A DNA stretch of 59,127 nt, from NCBI GenBank assembly GCA_034189165.1, contig JAXHVN010000045.1:1-59127 (forward strand), given 5' to 3'. The position numbers were made by a program, and so were the translations under genes. Under the pieces are notes generated by a model that was not told where the DNA came from, ran no database searches, and was given only the letters and a program-made list of their open reading frames with translations. This DNA comes from JAASSS01 sp021767745 (GTDB lineage: Bacteria; Pseudomonadota; Gammaproteobacteria; UBA5335). Below, piece after piece: positions 24,986 through 33,116 of this stretch; within the stretch, counting starts at the first letter, position 1, and every line of letters starts with the position of its first letter.

Positions 24986-26239
24986 CTAGGCCAGCGCCGC
25001 CCCGGTCGGCGACACGCGATCTGCCGCCACGGCCATGCGCGCGGCCTGCGCCACCAGCGCCGGCTGTCCGCTGCGCAGGTTCGCCTCACGTGCCAGTGCC
25101 CGCTCTTCCGGGCTTGCGTACTGCTCGTCCCACTCGATCAGCTTCGGGTTCATCAGCCGGTGCCACAACGGCGGGATCACCGTGAAGCCCATCGTCTTCA
25201 GATAGCCGTGGGCGTAGGTCGGCGCTTCCGGCACGTGCTCAAGTGCCCAGAACGGCCGCAGCGGTTCCAGATGATGCTGTGAATGCCGGCCGATACCGTC
25301 CACGAACCAGTTGGTGAACCGGTTGTAGCAGTCCCACGAATGATGGGCGCGGATCTCCGAGTCCGGCACCCGCACGATGCCATAGTGCTGCCCGTACGTG
25401 CCGAGCTTGTAGGTGAAATGCGCGTTCAGCGCCGAGACCAGGAACCAGAACAGGCCGAGCAGGCCGCTCACCGCCGTGATCAGCACCATCAGCGTCAACT
25501 CGGCGGCCCAGCCGCGCAGCAGGCGGTTGCGCCAGTGCAGCGCCGGCAGGCCAAGCTTGGCGAGGCGGTCGCGTTCGATGGCCCAGGCGGTGGTGTAGTC
25601 CTGCGGCGTGGTGCGCAGTGAATAGCGGTAGATGTTTTCGCCGCGCAGGGCGGTCGAGGAGTCGACCGGCGTGCCGACGGTCAGGTGGTGACCGTGCGGA
25701 TGTTCGATCGCGTAGTAGGTGAACAGACCGAACAGCGAGCAGGTGCGGGCGGCAAAGATCGAGAACGGCTCCCAGGTGCGATGCGCCAGTTCGTGGCCGA
25801 TCGACACCGAGCCGATGCCGGTGATGGTGGAAAACAGCACCGCCGAGAGCAGGTAGGTCAGCACGCCGTCGTCGGCGTGCGCCGCCAGCATGTCGAAGCC
25901 GGTCGTCGCCTGTAGCAGGCCAGCCAGCCCCAGCAGGTCGCCGCCGCTGTGGCCGTGCGCCAGCGTCCAGACGAAACCGAGAAAGGCGAGCAGGGTCACC
26001 GGCAGGAACGCCCACATCATCCAGACGAATACGCGCGGCTGCGTGAAGGGCTTGGTCTCGTAGTCGTCGCTGCTCATCCGCTCGGCGGCCGAGAGCGCGA
26101 TCAGCACGGTCAGCAGGGCGGCCCAGCCGCTGTCGGCGCCGATCCAGATCAGGTAGGTGGCGCCCAGCGCCAGCAGCAGCGGCAGCGCGTAGGCGCCATA
26201 GCGCCAGACGCTCGCCGCGCCTTGGGTCAGTGTGGTCAT
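24986..26239 (-). CDS. alkB: AlkB-type membrane diiron alkane 1-monooxygenase
   Basis: An integral-membrane non-haem diiron hydroxylase, expected to oxidise medium-chain n-alkanes (or a related hydrocarbon) at the terminal carbon with rubredoxin as electron donor. All His clusters are visible in the 417-residue protein: HELAH (149-153), EHPHGHH (179-185) and RHSQHH (318-323). The AlkB family QHYG motif (284-287) is also present. Several hydrophobic segments lie in the first 280 residues. The C-terminus (LEHVPEAPTYAHGY, IPPLWHRLMNPKL) matches AlkB rather than XylM. The ATG at 26239 has GGAGG upstream. No rubredoxin or rubredoxin reductase is in the window. It follows ppc on the same strand after 142 bases, probably with its own promoter. 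Confidence 0.87.
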   Translation of the reverse strand: MTTLTQGAASVWRYGAYALPLLLALGATYLIWIGADSGWAALLTVLIALSAAERMSSDDYETKPFTQPRVFVWMMWAFLPVTLLAFLGFVWTLAHGHSGGDLLGLAGLLQATTGFDMLAAHADDGVLTYLLSAVLFSTITGIGSVSIGHELAHRTWEPFSIFAARTCSLFGLFTYYAIEHPHGHHLTVGTPVDSSTALRGENIYRYSLRTTPQDYTTAWAIERDRLAKLGLPALHWRNRLLRGWAAELTLMVLITAVSGLLGLFWFLVSALNAHFTYKLGTYGQHYGIVRVPDSEIRAHHSWDCYNRFTNWFVDGIGRHSQHHLEPLRPFWALEHVPEAPTYAHGYLKTMGFTVIPPLWHRLMNPKLIEWDEQYASPEERALAREANLRSGQPALVAQAARMAVAADRVSPTGAALA

Positions 26240-26381
26240 CTCTCCTCCGGCCGCTGTGCCGCGGCTCATTGATAATTCTAATAGTTTTTTTGGCTTCGCC
26301 GTCAGCCGGTGCCTGGCGGCCGGTTGAACGGTCAGTCAAACTCCGAGCTTGCGGCAGCGATGGACGTCGGTCAAGCGCCGT
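26240..26381 (-). promoter_or_regulatory. alkB-like upstream region with a possible operator
   Basis: This ppc-alkB spacer has an AT-rich patch (26272-26291, TAGAAT on the minus strand) that could be a -10 region about 35 bases before the start. Further upstream, TTGAACGGTCAGTCAA (26324-26339) has matching TTGA/TCAA ends. It resembles the imperfect palindromes bound by some TetR-family regulators. No regulator gene is next to it. The site call is speculative. Confidence 0.4.
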
Positions 26382-29096
26382 TCACCCGGTGTTCTGCAGG
26401 CCCTGGGCAATGCCGTTGACGCTCAGCAGCAGCGGCCGGAAGAGGGCTTCATCCTCGCGCTCGCCGGCCCGCCAGCGCGCGAGCAGTTCCACCTGCAGGA
26501 AATTCAACGGATCGAGGTAGGGGTTACGCAGGCGGATGTTGCGCTGCAGCGTGGGATCGCCCGCCAGCAGGGTGTCGGTGCCGCGTATGCGCAGCACCGC
26601 GGCCACAGTGCGCTCGTACTCCGCGCGCAGCAGCTCGAAGATGGGCTGCGCCTCGGTGGGTGCCAGCGCCGCGTATAGCCCCGCGATCCCCAGGTCGGTC
26701 TTGGCCAGCACCATCTCGGCATCGGCCAGCAGGTTGCCGAAGAAGCGCCAGCGCCCGGCCAGCTCCCGCAGCGTCTGTTCGCCGGCCTGCTCGAGCGCCG
26801 CTTCCAGTCCGGTGCCGAGGCCATACCAGCCGGTCATCAGCGCGCGAGACTGTGACCAGGAGAACACCCAGGGAATGGCGCGCAGGTCCTGTACGCCCCG
26901 CTGCTGTCGCCGCGAGGCGGGCCGCGAGCCGATCTGCATGCGCTCGATCACGTCGATCGGCGTCGCGTGACGGAAGAAGGGCATGAAGCGCTCGTCCTCG
27001 TAGACGAGGTCGCGATAAACCGCGCGGCTGCGGGCCGCCAGCTCGTCCATGAGCCGCTGTTCGGCCTCCCCGTGATCGGCGGTGGGCAGGGCGATCACGG
27101 TGCAGACGGCGCTCAGGGTCTGCTCGAAGCTGCGCGTGGCGATGCCGCGCAGGCCGTACTTCTCGTTGATCATCTCGCCCTGCTCGGTGACACGCAGGCC
27201 GCCGTCGGTCGCGCCGCGGGGCGTGGCGAGCACCGCACCCGGGGTCTTGCCGCCGCCGCGGCTGATGGTGCCGCCACGGCCGTGAAAGATCACCAATTCC
27301 ACGCCGGTGCCGGCCGTGGCGGCCACGAGCTGGCGTTGGCCCTCGTGCACCGCCCAGCGTGAGGCGGCAAAGCCGCCATCCTTGTTGCTGTCCGAATAGC
27401 CGACCATGATCACCTGCCGCTCGCCGCGTGCCTGCAGGTGGTCGCGGTAGTGCGGATGCTCGAGCAGGCGCGCGGTCACACCCGGGCCGTTGGCGAGGTC
27501 GGTGACGGTCTCGAACAGCGGCGCCACATCCAGCGGCACGATGCCGTGCTCGTCCTGCAGGCCGGCCCAGCGGGCGAGCAGCAGCACGGAGAGCACGTCG
27601 TCCTCGGCCTGCGCCATGCTGATGATGTAGGGGCCGATCGCCTGGCGGCCGTGGCGGGCATGGGCCTCGCGTATGGCCTCGAACACCGCCAATGTCTGCC
27701 GGCATTCCGCATCGTCCACCGCGATCGGCTCCTGATGCTCGGCCAGCGCCTGCTCGAGCCGCTCGCGGCGTGCCGTGGCGCTGCGCTCGAGCCAGTCGGG
27801 GATGTCGAGCAGCCGTCCGATCACCCGCCGGTGCACCAGCGAATCCTGCCGTACGTCCACGGTCGCGAGATGGAAACCGAAGGTCTGCACGCGACGCAGC
27901 AGGCGGTGGACGAAGAAGGCGCCGGCCCATTCGCCACGATGGGCGCGCAGGCTGTCGTGGATCGCCGCCACGTCGGCGGCGAAGGTCTCCGCATCCGGAT
28001 AGCCGCCGTCCCGGTCCGCCAGCGTCGCCGCCAGGCGTGCGCCCATCAGATGCAGCAGCACCCGATAGGGCATGTCGCGGTGGCGTGCCGGCAGGCTCGC
28101 CAGCCGCTTCGGGAACTGCTCGCCGTAGCTGGCGATGCGCGCCTCGATCGCCTCGCTGACACCGATGCGGCTGCGTGTCTGGCTCAGCTCGCGGTACAGC
28201 GGGCGCAGTTCCTGCTGATAGGCGAGCAGGATCTCGCGCCGCTGCTGCTCCAGCGTCGCCCGCAGGGTGTCGGCCCCGACGTTCGGATTGCCGTCCATGT
28301 CGCCGCCCACCCACGAGGCGAAGCGCAGCAGGTTCGGCAGCGGATGGGCGCGGGCCTGCTCACCCCAGACGGCGACCAGCGCCTCCTCGATGCCCTCGTA
28401 GAACGGCGGAATCACCCGGTAGATGACCGTCAGCAGGAAGAAGAGCACGTGTTCGAGCTCATCGTTCACCGTCGGGCGCGAATCGGGCTCGCTCTCGGTC
28501 TGCCAGGCGGCCGTGATGTGGGTGCGGATGTTCGCCAGCAGCGCCCGTTCTTCCCGTGGTGTGTGCTGCGGGTCGAGGCGTTCGACCAGGCGCTGCGCGA
28601 TCCACTGCTGCTTGATCAGCAGCGTGCGCCGGCGCGCCTCGGTCGGATGAGCGGTGAATACCGGCTCCAGCCGCGTCCGGGCAAGCAGCGCCAGCGTCTG
28701 CTCCAGGCTCCAGCCTGCCTCGCGCAGTTGGCGGAAGGTCGCCTCCAGGCCGAACGGCTGCGCCGCGCCAGGCGTGCGGGCGTAGGCGCGCCCGCGGCGG
28801 ATGCGGTGCACCTTCTCCGCGGTGTTGACGGTCTGGAAGTAGGTGGAGAAGGCGTAGGTGATATCGACCGCTTCCTGCGCGGTCAGCTCGCCGACCCGCC
28901 GCTGCAGCGTGTCCTGCGCCTGGGCATCGCCGGATCGTCTGGCTGTCGCCGCGGCATGGGCCTGATCGACCACCGTCTGCAGCGCCTCGCCGACCTGGTC
29001 GACGACCACCGCGTCGACCAGCTCACTGAGCACATGGACATCGTCCCAAAGCGGGGCGTCTTTCTCGGCAGGACGGGAATCGGCCTGTTGGCTCAT
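26382..29096 (-). CDS. ppc: phosphoenolpyruvate carboxylase
   Basis: Carboxylates PEP to oxaloacetate, the anaplerotic entry to the TCA cycle and to Asp-family amino acids. The 904-residue length is typical. Signatures are the catalytic-His motif VFTAHPTEARRRT, the stretch VMVGYSDSNKDGGF, the glycine loop FHGRGGTISRGGGK, and the C-terminal end in QNTG that shapes the active site. The ATG at 29096 has GGAGG eight bases upstream. It begins 35 bases after the mlaB stop and may be read through from the mla operon. This placement replaces the usual ibaG/murA neighbours of mlaB. Confidence 0.96.
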   Translation of the reverse strand: MSQQADSRPAEKDAPLWDDVHVLSELVDAVVVDQVGEALQTVVDQAHAAATARRSGDAQAQDTLQRRVGELTAQEAVDITYAFSTYFQTVNTAEKVHRIRRGRAYARTPGAAQPFGLEATFRQLREAGWSLEQTLALLARTRLEPVFTAHPTEARRRTLLIKQQWIAQRLVERLDPQHTPREERALLANIRTHITAAWQTESEPDSRPTVNDELEHVLFFLLTVIYRVIPPFYEGIEEALVAVWGEQARAHPLPNLLRFASWVGGDMDGNPNVGADTLRATLEQQRREILLAYQQELRPLYRELSQTRSRIGVSEAIEARIASYGEQFPKRLASLPARHRDMPYRVLLHLMGARLAATLADRDGGYPDAETFAADVAAIHDSLRAHRGEWAGAFFVHRLLRRVQTFGFHLATVDVRQDSLVHRRVIGRLLDIPDWLERSATARRERLEQALAEHQEPIAVDDAECRQTLAVFEAIREAHARHGRQAIGPYIISMAQAEDDVLSVLLLARWAGLQDEHGIVPLDVAPLFETVTDLANGPGVTARLLEHPHYRDHLQARGERQVIMVGYSDSNKDGGFAASRWAVHEGQRQLVAATAGTGVELVIFHGRGGTISRGGGKTPGAVLATPRGATDGGLRVTEQGEMINEKYGLRGIATRSFEQTLSAVCTVIALPTADHGEAEQRLMDELAARSRAVYRDLVYEDERFMPFFRHATPIDVIERMQIGSRPASRRQQRGVQDLRAIPWVFSWSQSRALMTGWYGLGTGLEAALEQAGEQTLRELAGRWRFFGNLLADAEMVLAKTDLGIAGLYAALAPTEAQPIFELLRAEYERTVAAVLRIRGTDTLLAGDPTLQRNIRLRNPYLDPLNFLQVELLARWRAGEREDEALFRPLLLSVNGIAQGLQNTG

Positions 29097-29131
29097 CGTT
29101 GCCTCCGGCAGGGCCGCCGGGGGCGGCGGCA

Positions 29132-29446
29132 TCAGTCGATGGAGAGGACCGACTCGACGCCACTGACGCGCGCGATCTCGTGCATGCGGGAGGGCATGTT
29201 GACGAAACGGATGGAGCCGCCGTCCCGCCGCGCCAGCCGATACCACTCGATCAATAACGCCACGGCGGCCGAATCGCTCCGACCGACGCCCGCCAGATCC
29301 ACTGTCAGGGCGCGGGTGGCGGACAACCGGTCCGCCACCGCGTCTATAGCATCAGGAACGGTTTCGAACGTCAAATCGCCCGAAATACGCACAGTGTTGG
29401 CGCCATCGTGCACCACTTTGGGTGCTTCTGCCTCAGGAGGCGACAT
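29132..29446 (-). CDS. mlaB: STAS-domain lipid asymmetry protein MlaB
   Basis: A cytoplasmic 104-residue STAS protein that binds the MlaF ATPase and stabilises the MlaFEDB complex. TVDLAGVGRSDSAAVALLIEWYRLA matches the STAS core, with the conserved Ser of the SDSAAVALL turn (in MlaB a Thr or Ser at the MlaF contact). Its ATG lies 14 bases inside the end of mlaC, so the two are translationally coupled. Last gene of mlaFEDCB. Confidence 0.9.
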   Translation of the reverse strand: MSPPEAEAPKVVHDGANTVRISGDLTFETVPDAIDAVADRLSATRALTVDLAGVGRSDSAAVALLIEWYRLARRDGGSIRFVNMPSRMHEIARVSGVESVLSID

Positions 29447-30068
29447 CCTGCAGGGCCGCCGGCGGTTCGTGGTTCTTGAGGTTCGCGATCAGCGAGTCGA
29501 GGCCATCCTGCTCGATCTCGCGGGCGAAGGTATCGCGGTAGCTGGTGACCAGGCTCACACCCTCGACCACCACGTCGAATACCTTCCACTCGCCGGCATC
29601 GGTGCGATACAGCCGGTAGTTGACGGCGATCGGATCCTGGCCGCGCGGCACGACCTGGGTGCGCACCCGGGCATCACGCCGGCTCTCGTCGCGCCGGCTC
29701 GGCAGATAGCGGATCTCCTGGTCGTCGTAGGCCAACAGCGCATCGGCGTAGGTGCGCAGCAGCAGCCGCTGGAACTCGCGCATGAACCGCTGCCGCTGAG
29801 CCTCGTCCGCCGTGCGCCAGTACTTGCCGAGCACCAGCTGGGAGACGTACGGGAAGTCGACGTGCGGCAGGATCCCGTCGATCACCAGCGCGCGCAGCTT
29901 CTCGGGCTGCGACTTCAGCTCGGTGCGCCGCGCCTCGACGTCGGTCAGGACGTCCTCGACGATGGTCTCCACGAACGCCTCCGGCGACTGCGCCGGCATC
30001 TGTTGTGCCGGCAGGGCAGCGCTGGCTGCCAGCATCAGGAAAGCCAGTAGGGCTGTGATCATTCGCAT
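29433..30068 (-). CDS. mlaC: periplasmic phospholipid-binding protein MlaC
   Basis: A soluble periplasmic carrier that shuttles phospholipids between the outer-membrane MlaA complex and MlaFEDB. The 211-residue precursor has a signal peptide (MRMITALLAFLMLAASAALPA). The mature protein shows the family pattern VDFPYVSQLVLGKYWRTAD and GVSLVTSYRDTFAREIEQDG followed by GLDSLIANL. An alternative ATG at 30086 overlaps the mlaD stop (ATGA) and adds six residues. The start at 30068 gives the more standard signal peptide and has GGGAG about ten bases upstream. Confidence 0.92.
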   Translation of the reverse strand: MRMITALLAFLMLAASAALPAQQMPAQSPEAFVETIVEDVLTDVEARRTELKSQPEKLRALVIDGILPHVDFPYVSQLVLGKYWRTADEAQRQRFMREFQRLLLRTYADALLAYDDQEIRYLPSRRDESRRDARVRTQVVPRGQDPIAVNYRLYRTDAGEWKVFDVVVEGVSLVTSYRDTFAREIEQDGLDSLIANLKNHEPPAALQDVAS

Positions 30069-30082
30069 AGTCCGGTGCTCCC

Positions 30083-30547
30083 TCATTCCTCTCGCTGCAT
30101 GTTGGTCACGAACTGGCCGATCAGGTTCTCCAGGACCAGCGCGCCCTGGGTGAACGTGATTTCGTCACCGGGCTGCAGGTTGTCCAGCGAGCCACCCGGC
30201 ACGATGCCGATGTACTGCTCGCCGAGCAGTCCGGCGGTGAGGATCTTCGCGCTGCTGTCGGCCGGCAGCTCGTCGTAGCGCGTGTCGAGCGCCAGCGTGA
30301 CGACGGCCTCGAAGCTCTTCTCGTCCAGCGCGATCGACTCGACCCTGCCGATATCAACGCCCGCCATGGCCACCGGTGCACGTGTGGAGAGTCCGCCGAT
30401 GTTGGCGAAGCGGGCGGTCACCCGGTAGGTGTCGCCACCGCTGAGGCCGTTGGCGGTACTGACCTGCAGGGTCAGCAGGAACAGTGCCGCCAGCCCCAGG
30501 CAGACGAACAGGCCGACGACGAGTTCGAGCAGGCGTGTCTGCGCCAT
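30083..30547 (-). CDS. mlaD: MCE-domain protein MlaD
   Basis: Inner-membrane-anchored MCE protein whose hexamer forms the lipid channel of the Mla system. The 154-residue product has one N-terminal membrane helix (LVVGLFVCLGLAALFLLTLQ) followed by a single MCE domain. Typical MCE segments are ANIGGLSTRAPVAMAGVDIG and ILTAGLLGEQYIGIVPGG. It is the small single-MCE form. It lies 4 bases after mlaE. Confidence 0.94.
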   Translation of the reverse strand: MAQTRLLELVVGLFVCLGLAALFLLTLQVSTANGLSGGDTYRVTARFANIGGLSTRAPVAMAGVDIGRVESIALDEKSFEAVVTLALDTRYDELPADSSAKILTAGLLGEQYIGIVPGGSLDNLQPGDEITFTQGALVLENLIGQFVTNMQREE

Positions 30548-30551
30548 CTTT

Positions 30552-31334
30552 TCAGTCTCCGGAAAACATCAGGCCGGTCAGCACGAAGTCCAGTGCCAGC
30601 ACGGCGAGCGAGGAAATGACGACGGTCTGCGTGGTGGCCCGGCTGACACCTTCGGCCGTCGCCGTCGCCGTGTAGCCCTGGAAGACCGCGATCCAGCTGA
30701 TCAGCAGGCCGAAGACGATGCTCTTGATGATGCCGCTGAGCACGTCTTCGCGAAAGCTCGCGGCCGATTCGATCTGCCCCCAGTAGCTGCCGGCGTCCAC
30801 GCCGAGCAGCTGCACGCCGATCACGTAGCCGCCGAAGATGCCCAGCGTGGTGAAGATCGCCACCAGCAGCGGCAGCGAGATCAGCCCGGCGAGGAAGCGC
30901 GGGCCGACCACCCGGTGGATGGGATCGACCGCCATCATCTCCATTGCCGAGAGCTGGTCGGTGGCCTTCATCAGGCCGATCTCCGCCGCGACTGCAGAGC
31001 CAGAGCGGCCGGCGAACAGCAGCGCCGCCACCACCGGGCCGAGCTCACGCATCAGCGAGAGCGCCACGATCACGCCGAGCGATTCCTCGGCGCCGAAGCG
31101 CACCAGGTTGTTGTAGCCCTGCAGCGCCAGCACCATGCCGACGAACAGCCCGGAGATCATGATGATCACCAGCGAGAGCACGCCGACCAGATAGACCTGC
31201 CGCACCACCAGCCCGGGGCGCAGGGCCACCAGCGGCAGGCTGCGCAGCACGCGCAGCAGGAAGATCGTGGCGCTGCCGATGCCCGCCAGCAGGCCGGCGA
31301 GCACCCCATGTTGCAGGCCGATCGGCAGCTTCAT
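30552..31334 (-). CDS. mlaE: phospholipid transport permease MlaE
   Basis: The 260-residue permease (Ttg2B/MlaE family, DUF140) of the Mla ABC transporter. Several membrane segments surround the conserved coupling region GPVVAALLFAGRSGSAVAAEIG, followed by DQLSAMEMMAVDPIHRVVGPRF, a highly conserved family stretch. Its ATG overlaps the end of mlaF by 4 bases (ATGA). Together with MlaF it powers lipid movement that keeps the outer leaflet free of phospholipid. Confidence 0.95.
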   Translation of the reverse strand: MKLPIGLQHGVLAGLLAGIGSATIFLLRVLRSLPLVALRPGLVVRQVYLVGVLSLVIIMISGLFVGMVLALQGYNNLVRFGAEESLGVIVALSLMRELGPVVAALLFAGRSGSAVAAEIGLMKATDQLSAMEMMAVDPIHRVVGPRFLAGLISLPLLVAIFTTLGIFGGYVIGVQLLGVDAGSYWGQIESAASFREDVLSGIIKSIVFGLLISWIAVFQGYTATATAEGVSRATTQTVVISSLAVLALDFVLTGLMFSGD

Positions 31335-32140
31335 CGGCGCTCTCCGAGCAGATCCTCGGCGTAGGTCGAGGCCGGATAATGGAACTGTACCGGCCCGTCG
31401 GGCTCGCCTCGCATGAACTGGCGCACCCAGGGCGAGTCGTCCGCCCGCAGCGCCTCGGGCGTGCCGTGCGCCATCACCTTGCCCTGGGAGATCAGGTAGC
31501 AGTAGTCGGCCACCTGCAGCACGTCCTCCAGATCGTGCGTCACCACGATCGAGGTGAGGCCGAGCGCATCGTTCACCAGCCGGACCAGCCGCACGATCAT
31601 GCCCTTGGAGATCGGATCCAGGCCCACGAACGGCTCGTCGTACATGATCATTGCCGGATCGAGCGCCAGCGCCCTGGCCAGTGCCACCCGGCGGGCCATG
31701 CCGCCGGAGAGTTCGTCGGGCATCAGCGCGCGGGCGCCGCGCAGCCCGACCAGCTCGAGCTTCATCAGCACGAGGTGGCGAATCAGCGACTCGGGCAGAT
31801 CCGTGTGCTCGCGCAGCGGGAAGGCGATGTTCTCGAACACGTTGTAGTCGGTCAGCAGCGCGCCGCTCTGGAACAGCATGCCCATCTGCCGGCGCAGCGC
31901 GTACAGCGCCTTGCGCCGCAGCTGCGGCACTTCCTGGCCGTCTACCCGCACGCTGCCCGAGGCCGGCCTCAGCTGGCCGCTGATCAGTCGCAGCAGTGTG
32001 GTCTTGCCCGTGCCGCTGGGGCCGAGGAAGGCGGTGACGCTGCCGGCCGCGACGTTCAGGTCGATCCCGTCGAAGATCGGCCGGTCGCCGCGCAGGAAGC
32101 GCACGCGGGAGAGTTCGACGAGGTTGTCGTGCTGCGTCAT
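31331..32140 (-). CDS. mlaF: phospholipid transport ATP-binding protein MlaF
   Basis: The 269-residue ABC ATPase of the Mla system. It has Walker A (GPSGTGKTTLLR), the Q-loop in MLFQSGALLTD, the signature DELSGGMARRVALARALA, Walker B (PAMIMYDEPFVGLD) and the switch His in VVTHDL. The C-terminal extension, about 25 residues beyond the core, resembles the arm that contacts the neighbouring MlaF in the dimer. First gene of mlaFEDCB. A TATAAT box lies 43 bases upstream. Confidence 0.95.
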   Translation of the reverse strand: MTQHDNLVELSRVRFLRGDRPIFDGIDLNVAAGSVTAFLGPSGTGKTTLLRLISGQLRPASGSVRVDGQEVPQLRRKALYALRRQMGMLFQSGALLTDYNVFENIAFPLREHTDLPESLIRHLVLMKLELVGLRGARALMPDELSGGMARRVALARALALDPAMIMYDEPFVGLDPISKGMIVRLVRLVNDALGLTSIVVTHDLEDVLQVADYCYLISQGKVMAHGTPEALRADDSPWVRQFMRGEPDGPVQFHYPASTYAEDLLGERR

Positions 32141-32182
32141 GTCGGCCCGGAAGCTGCGGGAAGTCGGCCCAAAAAGGTCCTG

Positions 32183-32188
32183 ATTATA
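32183..32188 (-). promoter_or_regulatory. -10 box of the mla operon
   Basis: A perfect TATAAT on the minus strand, in the 73-base gap between argF and mlaF. The -35 region is GC-rich without a good TTGACA match. The start point would be near 32176. Confidence 0.6.
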
Positions 32189-32213
32189 GGGTGCCGGCGC
32201 GGCATCGCCCGGC

Positions 32214-33116
32214 TCAGGCGCCGAGCAGGGTCGCGAGCAGCGCCTTCTGGGCATGGAGGCGGTTCTCGGCCTCGTCCCAGACCACGCTCTGCGGGCCGTC
32301 GATGACCTCGGCGCTCACCTCCTCGCCGCGATGGGCGGGCAGGCAGTGCATGAACAGCGCATCCCCGGCGGCCCGCCGCATCCGCGCGGCGTTCACCTGA
32401 TAGTCGGCGAGATCGGCCAGCCGGCGCCCGGCGTCGGCTTCCTGCCCCATGCTAGCCCACACGTCGGTGACCACCAGGTCCGCGCCGTGGACGGCCTCGT
32501 CCGGATCGTCGGTCAGCGTCAGCTCGGCCTCGGCCAGCCCGTCCAGCGGCGGCGCATAGCCCGCTGGCGTCGCGACCCGCAGGGCGAAGCCGAAGCGGGC
32601 CGCGGCGTTGACGAACGAGCGGCAGACGTTGTTGCCATCGCCGAGCCACGCCACCGTTCTGCCGTGAATGCTGCCGCGGTGTTCCTGATAGGTCATCACG
32701 TCCGCCAGCAGCTGGCAGGGGTGCAGCAGGTCGGTCAGCCCGTTGATCACCGGCACGCGCGAGTGGGCGGCGAAGTTCTCGACCATCGCGTGGGCATCGG
32801 CGCGGATCATGACGATATCCACCATCCGCGACAGCACCCGCGCGGTGTCTTCCACGGGCTCGCCGCGGCCGAGCTGGGTGTCGCGCGGCGACAGGAACAG
32901 CGCCTGCCCGCCGAGCTGGGCCATGCCCGCCTCGAACGAGACCCGCGTGCGCGTCGAGGCCTTCTCGAACACCATCGCCAGCGTCCGCCGGGCCAGCAGC
33001 GGCTGGGCGGTGCCGGCGCGGTGGGTGGCCTTCATGGCCTGGGCGCGATCGAGCAGCGCGGTGAGCTCCTCGCCGCTGAAGTCCAGCAGACTGAGGAAGT
33101 GTCGTGGCGCGCTCAT
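32214..33116 (-). CDS. argF: ornithine carbamoyltransferase
   Basis: Forms citrulline from ornithine and carbamoyl phosphate in arginine synthesis. The 300-residue protein has the carbamoyl-phosphate motif STRTR, HPCQ, the DGNN loop, DVWASMGQE and the ornithine-site HCLPAHRGEE. The length is normal for the anabolic form. Its ATG overlaps the argD stop by 4 bases, so the genes form an argD-argF operon. Confidence 0.95.
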   Translation of the reverse strand: MSAPRHFLSLLDFSGEELTALLDRAQAMKATHRAGTAQPLLARRTLAMVFEKASTRTRVSFEAGMAQLGGQALFLSPRDTQLGRGEPVEDTARVLSRMVDIVMIRADAHAMVENFAAHSRVPVINGLTDLLHPCQLLADVMTYQEHRGSIHGRTVAWLGDGNNVCRSFVNAAARFGFALRVATPAGYAPPLDGLAEAELTLTDDPDEAVHGADLVVTDVWASMGQEADAGRRLADLADYQVNAARMRRAAGDALFMHCLPAHRGEEVSAEVIDGPQSVVWDEAENRLHAQKALLATLLGA

